DNA of 64,000 bases from Pleurostoma richardsiae (GCA_030052745.1 JANBVO010000002.1:2232001-2296000), one strand, 5' to 3'. Shown: positions 1 through 13,720, counted from the first letter of the stretch. Notes: a model not told the origin generated them from the letters alone. Made by a program: numbers and translations.

Positions 1-134
1 GTATGGAAGAAGCGAGAGATCGTGGGAACAGACGAACCGGGAGGGAGACGGACGTTGACGGCGACTCTTTCCCCAAAGTCTTTCTGGTTCTCGTAGAGGA
101 AGAGCTTTGGGAGTGCAGGACCTCTTAATCCTTC
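1..134 (-). CDS. Possible exon of a gene running off the left edge (unrecognised)
   Basis: On the minus strand a TTATAG acceptor at about 136-135, preceded by a pyrimidine-rich stretch, opens a frame that stays open to the window edge for 44 codons. It includes the segment PKLFLYENQKDFGERV and the segment VNVRLPPGSSVPTISRFF. Third positions are mostly C, as in the good genes here. I do not recognise the family, and no upstream exon could be assigned with certainty between 135 and 700. The plus strand is also open over the same bases for about 31 codons, with G-rich third positions, so strand is not certain. This is a weak call. Confidence 0.25.
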
Positions 135-1181
135 CTATAACCTCACCACGATGGCCCACGACGGAAGGGAGGAAAGAGTGAGGCCAACAAGGTAGAGCTC
201 GCTTCTTCCGTGATCCCCTTGGTGTCACAGACAGACGGCATGCACGTCGAAAGATGCAGGCACTCGACCCAACAGGGACTCGACCAGATCGAAAATACCG
301 AGCGTGCCCTCTGTGCAAGGCGAAGTCTCCTACCTTGGTATTGGCGGTGGCACCGTCACTCCGTGTGACTCGAGTGTGCTCCTTCCTTTGGTATCAGGGA
401 TCTCGGCAGTCCTCGACGCCCTTTCCCGGAGTTTCGACATGCTTCGCTTCCTTGGCTGCCTCGGGCAGCGTAGGCGATGTTAGAGTCAAGAGGCGCCTGC
501 CGTTGTTCTGCGATACTTACTACCCAAGTGACCTTGCCTTGAGTTGCCCAGGCATCTTGAATTATGTACTGCATATTCAAGGTTAGAACTGCACAAGCAG
601 TCATCTGCAGTAAATCTCTGCAAACGGGAAAAAGAGAACACAGAATGTAAGCAGTAGAGATGTCGATGTTGCGGGTCGCACCTGTCCTCCGCCACTCAAC
701 CTGACAGTCTCCACCTTGCTGTCTGCATCTCCTTGCAGTAGCAGCACCATGCGACGTCAGACCTGCCTAAGCGATGGAACCACGGTATCACAGGATGAGA
801 TTGATTCCGGAGACTGTGACATGACTTCAGATCCAACAGGAGACCACCATGACACTCTTGGGCAGGTAGATATTGTTGCTCGCCTGGATGTGCTGGTTGA
901 CGGCAGCAACGACGACTCGCTCTTGTTGGAAGGTGCGTACTCGTATTATTGAGATTCCCATTATAGTCACCGTTCTTCCCACTATTGGTGAAGTCCAGAC
1001 CGTCCGACTAGGAAAGCGATACTCGTACAAGAACGTACAAGAATGGCGGCCTTGACCCACCGAAGAACGCCGGCGTCCCATTGAAATGCCCCTGTATTTC
1101 CCTTTCCATAGGTCATAGTTCCCATTCATCATTCATACCCTTGGAATGTCACACTCTTCGATAGGAAAGTCCAAAACGCCG
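135..1181. other. Gap before the GH3 gene, no confident gene
   Basis: Several short open frames occur here on both strands (for example 254-586 + and 356-604 -), but none resembles a known family or joins into a model. The right end should contain the 3' UTR of the beta-glucosidase, whose stop is at 1182-1184. Part of the left end may be introns or 5' exons of the gene suggested at the window edge. Confidence 0.5.
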
Positions 1182-4100
1182 TCAAATCTCCAGCGTGCCC
1201 ACAAGCGGCAGGTCACGGCTACTCGAGCCCACGTAGAGGGTGTAATTCCCGCTCTGTAGCAGCCACTTCTGGGCCGTAGTATCCCAGACGCTCAGGTCCC
1301 TTCTCGTCAGGTCGAACCGCACCGTCACGGCGACGGCGACGCCAATGAACGGCTTATCAAAGCCCCTCAACTGCCGAGTCGGCGCCCCCGGGATCCCGAC
1401 GTACATCTGCGCGACTTCGGCGCCGTCTACAGGACCCACGTTCCGCACCGTGGCCGTAACTGTCGCGAGTACGTCCCACAGGTCGACCTGCCCTCCCTCC
1501 TGGATGGCCCCCGTAGGGTACCTATCGGTGTTCGCGCCTGCCTCATTAGTGATGACCAGGTCCGAATAGTTGAAGGACGTGTAAGAGAGTCCATAACCGA
1601 ACTCGTACCGCGGGGTGATGTTGCGCGCGTCGAAGTGCCGGTAGTCCACGTAGACCCCTTCGGTAAAATTCGCCTGGGGGAAATTCTGGAACATGCCCTG
1701 CGCAAGGTCTGGCCGGAGCACAGCGCCGTAGTCCGACTCGTTGTGTGCGACCGTGTAGGGGAGCTTCCCTGACGGATTTGACTTGCCGTACAACAGAGAG
1801 ACGAGTGCTCGCCCAGAGTCCTGCCCCGGAAGATGGGCGAAGATGAGGGCGGTGACGTTAGGGTGGTCGATGAACTGGTCTACCAGCCGGATGCCGGCGT
1901 TATGGAGGACGACAATGGTGTTGTTACAGACATTTGCGACGTTCTTGATTAACCCGTCCGTGTAGTCGTCTCGGACAGCAGGGCGGTCATACCCCTCCGA
2001 GGCATATGCGTTACCGAACACCAGGCAAGCGTCGGACGCCGGATTGACAGCTGGTGCACCGGCTTCAAAGTCCCAAAAGAGCGCGGTGCCGTCGTCGTAT
2101 GCCTGCTGTGTGATTGCATCAAACGGAGAACTGACCAATGACTGCGAGGTCGCACCTGAGCCACCGCCTGAGAAGATCGTCCCATTCGGTGCGATCGGTG
2201 AATAAGTGTGGTCCTGGCCAGTCATCCCAGAAACAAAGCCTGCGTTTACATCATTGATGGTGCCCGACTCAGCGCCGTGCGCCCAGGGTGAGCCTCCTCC
2301 GCCGACGTCGTTGCTGTCAGGCGATTTAGCTGAATAACCAAATATCGACAGCATCCTTGGTGACTGCAAGGGCAGTGCGTTGTTTGTGTTCTTCACTAGG
2401 ACATGTCCCTCCACTGCGCCATCAAGCAGGACAGAGTTGAATGACGAGTTTCTTGCGTCCACTACTGGATGAAATGCCGTCAGGTCAGAAGCCATGCCGA
2501 TTCCTGGGGTTGGAAATCCTCCATCCTGGCCCATCTGATACCACGTTGCGAGGATCCTGAGATTGTTAGCGGCAGTCAATGCCCGGCACATATCAGCTTA
2601 CCTCATCGCCATATCATCGATTCGGGATTCTGGAATTGTCTCGTTTTGAACAGCGTCGAGGAGCTTGCTTCCCCAGTAACCTCCGTCATCAGGCATCGTC
2701 ATGTCAAGGCCAGCTAATGCTGTGGCTACTCCAGCATGCTGAGCACTCCAGTCCGAGACCACAAATCCCTATCCATTTAGTAAGCCCATTGCAATTGGTC
2801 GGAGATAGTTGAGGAACTAACCTGGAATCCAAGCTCGGCCTTCAAGAGGTTGTTGAGCGTGTAGCTGTTCGCACAGCCATACGAGTTATTTATCCGGTTG
2901 TATGAGCACATAATATTGCCACTTCCGGCGTGGACAGCGTCCTGGAAAGGCCTAGGGATAGAATGAGCGGCGGTTCAAGTTGAAATAATGTCCGTAGCCG
3001 CTGTCTACATACCACAAGTAGAGCTCATGCATGGTTCGGTCATCGATATTCGAGGATACCGCCTCTCTCTTCCCAGACGGCATCCGATATGTCTCTTGTT
3101 CGTTGCCTATGAAATGCTACAACAATGATCAGCTGGTATCGTGACAGGAGAGCGTAACACCTACCTTGGTACTGGTGATGACTCCCGTCTGTTGTATCCC
3201 AGCAACCGTCTCGTACACGAGAGACCCGGAGAGGTAGGGGTCGATTGAGATTCCTGCATCAAGTTAGGAATGCGCACAATAGCCGGATTAGACAGATCCT
3301 ACCTTCCCAAATCCTCCCGTCCAGGACTGTTCGACCCGCAGGACCAACGACTGGGCCCAGAAGGACATTGACCCCTTTTGTCCTAAACTCTCCCCCCATT
3401 CCCAGTGCTCTCTGCCTACTCAAATCCCGATTCCAGCTGTGATTATCAACCGTTGATCTCATCGCATTGACGAGACTTCGGGGGGATGCTTACCTTGCAC
3501 CGACGTGGATACCGCTTGGCCAGGAACTGACGAAGTCTGTCATACGAAGACCGTTTCCAGCGTCGCTGAGGCAAAGGCCTGGGAATCCAAGCCGCGGAAT
3601 AGCTGGAATCATCCCGGAGCAACTGGTGCTCGATGAAACACCCGCTGTCAGGCTGATCTACCACACTAGTTAGTAAATATTCTTCATCCTGGAGGGAAGG
3701 CGATACCTACTTTCTCTTCCAAAGTCATGTTGATAACCATATAGCTCGCCTTGTTAAATGAAAGGGCCCATGCACCCACTCCGGTCATGTTAGCTGGAAA
3801 GTCAGCGTCTGTCAGCGATGTCGAACAATTATCACCTTGGTAGAAGACGTACGAGATGGATACGCCGGCGGTGACTGGCCATAGAAGTGGCTATCGTTTG
3901 TGATGCTATCACCCGAGGGGTCACCATCGCCCGAAGATGACTGCGAACTCGCACCCTTCGCCTCGGAGTGATGACGCAGGGCGGCCAGCCCGGAAAGGCC
4001 ACCTCCGATAATCAACAACAGCACCGCCAACCATATTGCGAATCGCTTCTTGTTCTTCTGCCATGGGAAGCGTCTTCCAAGCCTTTGCTTGAATGTCATC

Positions 4101-4186
4101 GGGCCAGGGTCGGGCCCTTTCAAGGGGTCGGACGGTCCTTCCGTCCCTTCCGATTGTGGACGGGACGCAGTCTTGAAGTTCTCCAT
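1182..4186 (-). CDS. Membrane-anchored GH3 family beta-glucosidase
   Basis: Hydrolyses terminal beta-D-glucosyl residues, as in cellobiose and related oligosaccharides. ATG at 4186. The first exon (3853-4186) encodes a Lys/Arg-rich cytosolic stretch followed by one hydrophobic segment at about residues 50-70, and no cleavable signal peptide, so a type II orientation with the catalytic domain outside or in the secretory lumen is inferred. Introns follow at 3794-3852, 3658-3710 and 3437-3493, with several more down to about 2590. The spliced protein reads [13 protein letters not shown], then [16 protein letters not shown], then DPYLSG, and KHFIGNEQ across a further intron. The catalytic nucleophile is the Asp of GFVVSDW (codon 2751-2753). 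The long last exon (1182 to about 2591) carries the GH3 C-terminal alpha/beta sandwich and a fibronectin-III-like domain, with [12 protein letters not shown]. Most fungal GH3 enzymes are secreted; N-terminally anchored ones (Aspergillus bglE type) are a minority. Confidence 0.93.
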
Positions 4187-5802
4187 GGTCGGATTGAAGA
4201 CGCTGGAAATACTGGAGGCTCACATAGCTGCCTCTGCAAAGTAGTGCTGCTTCACCTTCACGAGATCCCAGATGCCGATGGCTCCGTCCAATCACGAGCC
4301 TGCGCGGACCGTGACGACCACAAACAAAGTTGGAGTGGCCGAGCTTCCTTAAGAATAACCTAATCCTGCGTGCCAGTGTGGAAATAAAAGTGAAGATGCG
4401 GCGCCAGTTGGTCAAAGGAGAGCGTCTAATCTGGATGGAAGATGAAGTCAACAAGAAGACTGTGATGCTGCGGCTCGTCCTACAGCTCCCGCTCTCGAGG
4501 TCGTTGCCATGGTTTTCCTTGTTTAATGAAGTGGCGAGCTCTCATTGGCCAGTGCCTCGTGTAAGCTGCTGCATGATGTGAGGTTCATGTAATCGTGCGT
4601 ACCTGCATGTACCTACTACCGTACCTGTTCCTGGGCCCAGCTGTCCAAGTTTGCCATCCATTCTGCATATGAGAATATCAAAAGTCTTAACTTCACAGAT
4701 CGCCTGAGAGCCATCCATTCTACATAGTACGTGATTCCTCTGCTGGAATATAATCTTGCCTCCATAGTTAAATGCCTACGGAGAGTGAAGATACGGCATG
4801 TGTGCTCCAATCGGAAGCTACCCCGAGCATTGAAAAGCAATCGAACGCAGCCCATGTTCTACCTTACCTAGGTACCTATGTAGACCTGTTCGACATCTCG
4901 AATCCTGTTGCCTGAGATTCGCGATTGTCAGCCATCTGTCGCCAAAAAGCACTGAAGCCGATACGGATACGGATCCTTCACCATAATTAGCGGAGATATG
5001 TCGGAAGGGTGCCCTGCTGCAGGATGAACCGAGGTAGCCCGGGTCGCTAGGGGTAATACTCGATCCAGGAAGAAAATCGGTCGATCTTTCACTAGGCATC
5101 GGCAAATGGTGTTTTGGAGGAACTCTCGATTTCTTTAATTTTTTGTTTTGCAGCCTTCCCAATGTTCTTGTGCCGTATGAGGACTAACCCGCCCCTTATG
5201 TACAAAGACCGAGGAATATGGCACATCCGTAGCCCATGTCTGGCGTGACCGACTCATCTTCTCCCCTGGCCGCTCCTCGAAGGCCTTCTACCACCACAGC
5301 AATGACAGCGCCGGATTCCGAACTGTACCATCTCCGTGACAACTGCCATCCCGTCCATTCTATCGAGTTGCCACTGCCGCCCTCGCGGCTCTGTCGAAAG
5401 GAGAATCCGCCGTGTGTATAGCCATCCATCCTCAAAGGGGATATGGCTCGACCAAGCTCTTATATACGGTCCATTAGAAGTCGATATAATGTACACTTAG
5501 AAAGAACGCTCGGCCCTGTGCCTGTTCGAAGAGTAGGCGATTCTGAAGGGAGGTGGAGTTCTCCGAAAGGCTAGGCACCCGCTGATCTGTCGCGGCAAAG
5601 TCGGCGGAGATCGAAATGCAAAATGTCGTCACTCATCGTATAGACAAAACAAAGTGGTATCGAACAAGGAGAGGCCGCGGGACGCCATTCTAGGGCCTTC
5701 GATTCCGGTTGGCTGCCCCCCAAAACCGCGGCTGACTGAGGCTCGTAAGCGCAGGAGTATGCCGTCTGCGGAGGGGGCAGCCGTAGTCGAGGCGTAGATC
5801 CA
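4187..5802. other. Upstream region of the GH3 gene and 3' flank of gna-2
   Basis: Tandem minus-strand genes flank this 1.6-kb gap, so it holds the GH3 promoter and the gna-2 3' UTR. Visible sequence features are TACCT-type motif clusters at 4598-4626 and 4861-4880, and a 17-base direct repeat with one mismatch (gccatccattctgcata) at 4653-4669 and 4710-4726. I see no credible coding region. Confidence 0.6.
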
Positions 5803-7179
5803 TCACAGGATCAGCTGCTTGAGGTTTCGCTGGATGATCATGTCTTGGACCGAGCCCATCGTAATCTTGAGCAGGTTCGTGTCAGTGGCGTTGGTGAAGT
5901 GGCCATATATCTCCTTCTCCGGATTCCGGTTGAGCGCACGGAACTTGTCCATGAAGTACTTGGACGCCTGCTTCCAGTCGTCTGGCGGCCCATGGTAGTC
6001 GGTGAAGCCGTGCTGCGTGATTGGGCTCTTGGGCAGCTTCTCCTTGAAGAGGTCCATCTTGTTCAAAAAAAGGATGAGGGCCGACCTGGAGAACCAGTGC
6101 GAATTCGCAATCGACTCCCATAGCATCAGGGCCTCGTTCATTTGGTTCTATTGGACGCATGTTAGTCAGTTTCCTCCGATGTCGGAAGCTCGCGGTTGGG
6201 AATCAAGTTCGGACTTACGCCGTCTTTGTCTTCAACCAGGCACTGGTCGTATCCCGAGATGGCGACGAGGAAGAGGAGGCAGTTGACATTCTCGAAACAG
6301 TGTATCCACTTCTTCCGCTCTGACCGCTGGCCACCAACGTCGAACATCCGGTACGTCAGCTGGCCCAGGTCAAAGACGGTCTCGGTGATACCAGTCGTTC
6401 TTAACCGTGAACGCAGGAGATCCTGGTCTGTAGGGACGTAATTCCGGTCCCAGAATCGATCTAGGTCATCACAGAAACTGAGTGCCAGTTAGTTTCGAGA
6501 CAGCACTCCTGATCGAGATGGTCAGCTCACTAGTCGAGGTTGTCGTGGAGGGCAAACTCATTGCCTTTGGCAATGGCCTGCTTGACGCCCTCGTCTACCC
6601 AGAGCTTCTTGATTGGCTCCAAGTAATCCATGGGGAGCGGGTCGTTTGCGCTCAACTCGTAGTCCACTTGTATCTGGGCCATGTTTTTCTGACGAAAGAA
6701 GACCAATTAGCAAGGTGTGCCTACGCGCCATGCGACACCCGTCCAATCGGTAACAGGCAAACACCACCGGCGGCTTTCGACAGTCCAGCAGCAAAACAGA
6801 GACAGCACCAACCTCGTTCTCCTTGTCCTCAAACTCGATGCCCAGCTCGGTCATTGCGTCGAAGATGAGACGGAACGACTGGACGATATTGTTAAAGACG
6901 ACCGGCTTCCACTCCATCTTCTCATTCTTGCTGAAACCCTGAGCGTATATCAATTTCATCTGCTTGAGAACCGTCGATTTTCCCGACTCGCCGGCACCTG
7001 CAAGAGGCACACATCTATCAGCATGCGCATCCCACCGCTCTGGATAACGGGGGCGACTGACCTAGAAGCAGGAGCTTCACCTCTTTCTGCATGCGCTTCT
7101 CATCTGCCTTGAGGGCCTTGTCCAACTCTCGAGACCGGGCAGCGCCGGCCTCGTCCTTGTCGCGGGCACCAAAACACAT
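5803..7179 (-). CDS. gna-2: Heterotrimeric G-protein alpha subunit, GNA-2 type
   Basis: GTP-binding switch that couples seven-transmembrane receptors to cAMP and MAP-kinase signalling at the plasma membrane. The start is the ATG at 7179 ([10 protein letters not shown]), which matches the Neurospora GNA-2 N-terminus; the frame is open a few codons upstream but without an ATG. Exon 1 is 7062-7179. Exon 2 starts at 6997, so the first intron splits the P-loop GAGESGKST. Switch regions are intact: TGITETVF (partly inferred from spacing), [12 protein letters not shown], and the guanine-specificity motif LFLNKMD. The C-terminus is RNLKQLIL, without the Cys that is the pertussis-toxin ADP-ribosylation site in Gi. 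There is no Gly2, so the protein should not be myristoylated; Cys2 could be palmitoylated. About 355 aa, usual for the family. Group II fungal G-alphas usually give mild mutant phenotypes compared with GNA-1 and GNA-3. Confidence 0.97.
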
Positions 7180-10100
7180 CTTGAGGCACTCCGCGGCCAA
7201 TGGCTAAGCTGCCGACTAGATATTGCGTCTGTGACCCAAACGCAGGCTCACGGAAGGAAGATAGAGGCACCTGAAGCCTGTATCCTAGATGCAGAGGTGC
7301 CAGCCAGGTGTGTTTCGATCGGAGAGGGATCGACGGGCGTGGGTCGAGAGAGGTTGCGGATGTCGTGCAGCGTCGTCAAAGGAGAACTCGCGGCGGGATC
7401 GATGACGGAGGTGGATTCGCGGGATGTCACCGCCCGGTCGAGGATGCTATGTCTAGCGTCCCGTGCAGGTGGTATAGGACGAGACAAGGTTTTGATCGGT
7501 CTCAGGGGAGCGGAAGAGGAAGGGAAGAGGAAGCAACGCGCGGCTCGATCATACTATGAGGGCAACGGCCTCTCTGGCTTTATTGTCAGGGAAGATCAGA
7601 CGAAGCGGGACGGACGGGAGAGACCTACATGACAGTGGAAGCTCTGGAGACTGGAGCAAGGTGGAGGAGGGAGGCAAGGACGGCCTTTGCAGGAATAACG
7701 TTAGGCTAGGCATCGGCCGAGGGTGGGCTAGACTGACTTTCTTTATTGATGATATCCACTTATCCAATCCACCTCGCGATCAAGGGACCCCGTCTGGTAA
7801 GAGGTGCTGCAGTCGCAGGGGGTGCCTCATGCATCGCGGGAGGTATCGGGTACATGGGTTCCGGCGGCGGCGCCGGGCATCCTCCCAGGACAAAGGTACG
7901 GCGACCAGGTCCTGTCCGTGAAGCCCGTCTGGCTTGGCCCCTATCAAAGGGACTGTTTTCGAGCCCCATTTCCTCACAACGGGAATGGCGATCATGACCA
8001 AAAGCAAAGAAGGGTACTACGTGGACCTCTTGCGAATTTGCGGCGTTCTGGGATAAGCAAGGGTAACGAAAAAAAATCAAGCCAGAATCCTCCATATGCG
8101 GGCCTGGCAGAGGATCATGCATGGGCTCTCCCATGGCTTTGGTGTGGCCGCTCCCAGCTATCAGCCACTGCAGCTCGCCCAGTCCACACCCAGGAATCGA
8201 AGTTCTGATCAGTTACGAAGACCCTCTGCGGCTGCACAGGCTGCACGGGCATGGCTTCATTGCACGGAGCACCGTCTCGTCTTTGCTGAAGATTGCGAGG
8301 CCGATGCGACGCATGTCTCTGTCCGTCCGGCCGCTCCCCCGCTTGCACCGGCTTCTCCTGAATGGTTGCAGTGGCCTCGTGGCGTTTCCTGTAGCAGGTC
8401 ACTTTGCTGCAACCATTTTAGCGCGGCTAAGCCGGAAACGAACTGGTCATTGTGGAACAGAAAGGGGAGCTTTTGTGGCTCTCCTGATTCATGCTTCAGA
8501 TTGGTTCCCGACTTTCACGACAAGCCGCGAGCGTGGGAGCAGTTCGTGGCACAGACTCGCAAGCAGCCGATGATGGATGAGTCTCAACCGACGCATCGTG
8601 TCATTGGTAGGTAACACCGCAGGTCGTTGTAGAGTCGTGCAATTGCTCGCGCATGGGAACGAGCGATCCCAACGGACCGACGTGTCTACGATGCATCGAT
8701 ATCGCGCTTCTTCACGGCCGATAACGGCCACGACACTCACCCACTGCCTACCTGCTGCTACCGGGGTCTTGTGGGTAAAGAAGGCATGCTGAATGTCTGA
8801 CGACCGGTTCGAGTGCGTTTATGTGCGTCTCCTTTAATAGGGGAATTATTTAATCCCATTGTCCAATGGGGAGCGCCGCTGCTGCGGGAGTATCCATCGC
8901 CGTGGAGTCGTCTGGTACAAGACCATGTGGAAGGCCTGCTGCTTTTTGTGGGGGGAACACCTTGTCCCGTCTCACGCTAGTCCAGATGCGGCCATCTCCT
9001 CCTCCAGCACGCCCAGGCCACACCGGCACCCCGTCCGTATCGAGGACCAAGGCACGAGCGCTTTCCGAAAGCATACGAAACAGTCCACTCTCGCGGAGTC
9101 GGTACAAGCCAGAGCATGGCTGTGCTGACGATGGCATGAAGAGAGTACGGATATGCTTATAATCGTTTCTCTACCATGGTGGCCACGCGGGAGACTTGGG
9201 CACCTCGTGGGGTGGGGGAGGACGGAGGTTATGCCGTCGAAAGGGGTCAATAAATGCCTTTTCAGTCTCTACATTGGACTCCCATTGGTCATGGGCTGCA
9301 TCTGCAGTCGAATGTGACCTGTATGTACTCCGTGCTGGTCTCATCTCAACTTTAAACGAGTCGCTTGATGAGACTTGACCGTCAGATCTGATGTGCACAG
9401 GGCCGTTGGGGCTGAAAGCATGACGCCGTGGGCATCTCTGATCAACAATTAGGGTGATGTGCTGATGTTGACGAGCTGCGGCAGAGGGTTGCACCCGCTC
9501 ACCAGATCTAACCGTCGGTTTCCATCTGCACATTGACCCCGGCAGATTATGCTCTCACCAAGAGGGGATCCCTTCTAGAATCCCGTCTGCGTCTGTTCGC
9601 GGCACGCAGCCCCATCCTTTGCGTCTCAGGTCGTCTGTTATTTGCGACATCTCAAGAAGGTAGAAGAAAATTAGACTGGTAGTATCTCTCTCTACATTTC
9701 TATACGGATCACAACACACAGTCGTAAGTAATAGGTACAAAATGATCATTGAAACGACTTGTCGAATCAGAGATGAGGCAATAGGGAAATTTGCAGGCAC
9801 AGAAAAGAGCAATCATAACTTGAGTCTAGGCTCTATCAGGCCAAGATGTACGTAACGAACAGGAGGATCCCAGAATAGACCGGGAAGGACTTCCGCCAAC
9901 GCTTGCTTCCATGGTGCACTGGAGGACCGGTAAATGCACGGCTTCGAGACCCCACAGCCCACAAACGGTCCGCTGCGGCAGGCAGTGCGCAGGCATGGAC
10001 CAGCCTTCCAGGCCTCTGCTATGACTTCAATGGCTTCGGCACCTGCACCGATAAGAGCCCAGCGAGGAGAAAACCGTTAACCGGCAGGGGGGAACACGGA

Positions 10101-10733
10101 TGTCCCAATGAGTGCACGGAGGACATTCCAGCAGGCACACCACGCCAGAGCCTCATGAATAGTCATCTCCGTTGCTCCCAAAGACCGGCACACACAGCAG
10201 AAAGGTAGGTCCCTTAATTTGTAGCTCTCTGCAAACCACTGAAGTTCGAGGGACTCGCCTCGACCGCTCCTACACTAAAGCGAGTACCAAATTCTTCTGG
10301 GAATAAATACGCGGGTACGGAGGGATTCCGCCTGGAGCGCGGCTTTGCCCGAAGACCCAAGGTCTCGCCTCAGCTATTTTTGAATAAAAGTCTGTCACCG
10401 TCAGTCGCTCTGCCAGATGAAATTTTGACATCGGTTGGCACATCTCCACTTTACCTGGGAACCCAAACGGCAGGATTGGGCAGCTTTTCTGCTTCTCTGG
10501 CAAACCGCGCAAAGCCGCGGGACGACTGACATATGTTAGCCAGAAAAATTTTCGGCACAAAACACCAAACACCCTCGACCATATTAGAGACGGTGATCTT
10601 CCCACGAACAAGACCAGTTGGCCCTCTCGTCGTCCGTCCCCCGTCCCGGTCGCTCTTCCCCTTTCGTCTGGCTGTATCGCCCAAAGAGTCCCAGGTTCCC
10701 CTTTCAGGCTACGCTGCCCGAGAGATTTCCACC
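7180..10733. other. Long divergent intergenic region between gna-2 and spermidine synthase
   Basis: About 3.5 kb between two genes that point away from each other, so it must hold both promoters and 5' UTRs. Open frames in it (for example 8096-8614 + and 10270-10914 -) read as low-complexity or unconserved peptides. The latter overlaps the spermidine synthase leader on the opposite strand. Nothing else was recognised. Confidence 0.6.
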
Positions 10734-12357
<1,624 letters not shown>

Positions 12358-12673
12358 GTGCGAGTTCAGTGGCTTGGGAAAGCTCGGGGTCATGCCACTC
12401 CCCTTGAGAGGAAAAACTACGTCGTGAGAAACCGTGAGGTAGAAAGAGGTCTACAGTGACTGCCTGCAAGCACTTAGATGAAGGCCTAAAGAAGACGCTG
12501 TGACGGCTAGCGCCATAAGTCTACCATGGAAAAGAAGGGATACAAGACGACCCCAAGGGCGTCACTAAGGTCCAAAACGGAACGCAGATAGCAGCCATAG
12601 TTCCAATCGACGAATCGATGTTATGACGATCACTGTTCCTCTGGTATATACTGAATCATACAAGCAAGCTACC
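12358..12673. other. Convergent 3' flank between spermidine synthase and omega-amidase
   Basis: A 316-bp gap between two stop codons facing each other. It should contain both 3' UTRs and polyadenylation sites. Nothing else seen. Confidence 0.7.
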
Positions 12674-13720
12674 CTATTTTTGCCCGGGATCCGTGAACCG
12701 CACCTCCCCCTGGCTCACGTCAGGATACACATCGAACCGCCTCTGGTCCCTCAGCGGGATCCCCTTCCTCGCGTCCTCGATCACCGACGCGTCCAGCTCG
12801 TGCGCGACGATGGACTCCGCCTCGCCGGCCTCGACCAGCACCTGCGCCATCGGGTCGACGATCAGGCTGTGGCCCCACGCGTGGTACGTCGCGCCCAGGT
12901 CGCGCGCGGGGCTGCACATGGCCACGTACACCTGGTTGTCGACGGCCCGCCCCCTCGCCAGCAGTTGCCAGTGCAGCGGGCCGGTGGTCAGGTTGAAGGC
13001 GCCCGGGTACACGAGGGCGAAGCAGCCCTTGCGCGCCGCGACGGCCGCCAGCTCGGGGAAGCGCACGTCGTAGCAGATGGCGACGCCGATGCGCCCGTAG
13101 TCGGGCAGATCGACGACGGTCACCTTGTTGCCCGGGGACAGCACCTCCGACTCCTTGAAGCGGATCTTGCCGGGTATGTCGATGTCGAAGAGGTGCACCT
13201 TGCGGTGCGTAGCCAGCAGGGCGCCGTCCGGGCCGAAGACGAGCGACGTGTTGTAGTACCGCCGCGTCTCCTCCCCCGTGGCGGCGTCCTTCGCGACCTC
13301 GAGCTCCGGTATCGACCCGCCCACCAGGTACGCCTGCGCGTCGCGCGCCATGGACTGCAGGGCGTGGAAGCTGGGGCTCTGCTCCGGCGAGGGGGGGAGC
13401 GGGGTCAGCTGCTCGGCGTAGGAAGGGAAGTAGTCGCAGCCGTACGGCGAGTTGAAGCACTCGGGCAGCACGACGATCTTGGCGCCCGCGCTGGCCGCCT
13501 CGACGACCTTGTCCCTCGCGTGCGCCAGGTTCGCCGCCTTGTCGGCGCCGCTGGCCAGCTGGACGCAGGCGAGCTTGACGGGCTTCTTGAGGAGGGTGGG
13601 GTGCGAGGTCGCCATGGCTCGGATGAATGAAGCGGCGTACTGTCTTGCTGGGACGGGCGAGGAGAACGGTGACCTTAGCAGGGCTGGGATGGTTCGGAGA
13701 GTCCTCCACGGCGCTCGCAT
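12674..13720 (-). CDS. nit3: Omega-amidase of the nitrilase superfamily (NIT2/NIT3 type)
   Basis: Hydrolyses alpha-ketoglutaramate and alpha-ketosuccinamate, the products of glutamine and asparagine transamination, to release ammonia. Single exon of 348 aa from the ATG at 13720. The nitrilase triad is present: Glu87 in LPECFNSPYG, Lys174 in RKVHLFDIDIPGK and Cys216 in AICYDVRFPE. YPGAFNLTTGPLHW and SPARD also match human NIT2 closely. Residues 1-35 are Arg/Ala/Ser-rich with no acidic residues, and read as a mitochondrial presequence. A second ATG at 13615 (MATSHPTLL) would give a 313-aa form starting where the catalytic domain begins, so one gene may supply mitochondria and cytosol. The frame is open further upstream of 13720 with another Met, but that extension looks non-coding. 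Confidence 0.95.
   Translation of the reverse strand: MRAPWRTLRTIPALLRSPFSSPVPARQYAASFIRAMATSHPTLLKKPVKLACVQLASGADKAANLAHARDKVVEAASAGAKIVVLPECFNSPYGCDYFPSYAEQLTPLPPSPEQSPSFHALQSMARDAQAYLVGGSIPELEVAKDAATGEETRRYYNTSLVFGPDGALLATHRKVHLFDIDIPGKIRFKESEVLSPGNKVTVVDLPDYGRIGVAICYDVRFPELAAVAARKGCFALVYPGAFNLTTGPLHWQLLARGRAVDNQVYVAMCSPARDLGATYHAWGHSLIVDPMAQVLVEAGEAESIVAHELDASVIEDARKGIPLRDQRRFDVYPDVSQGEVRFTDPGQK

Noticed and set aside
8096-8614. 172-aa plus-strand frame in the gna-2/spermidine synthase gap
   Set aside because: The translation is low-complexity and overlaps equally long frames in other phases; no family resemblance or codon bias.
12623-13630. 335-aa plus-strand frame over the omega-amidase
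   Set aside because: Shadow of the strongly C-biased omega-amidase gene; Arg/Val/His-rich composition is typical of an antisense frame.
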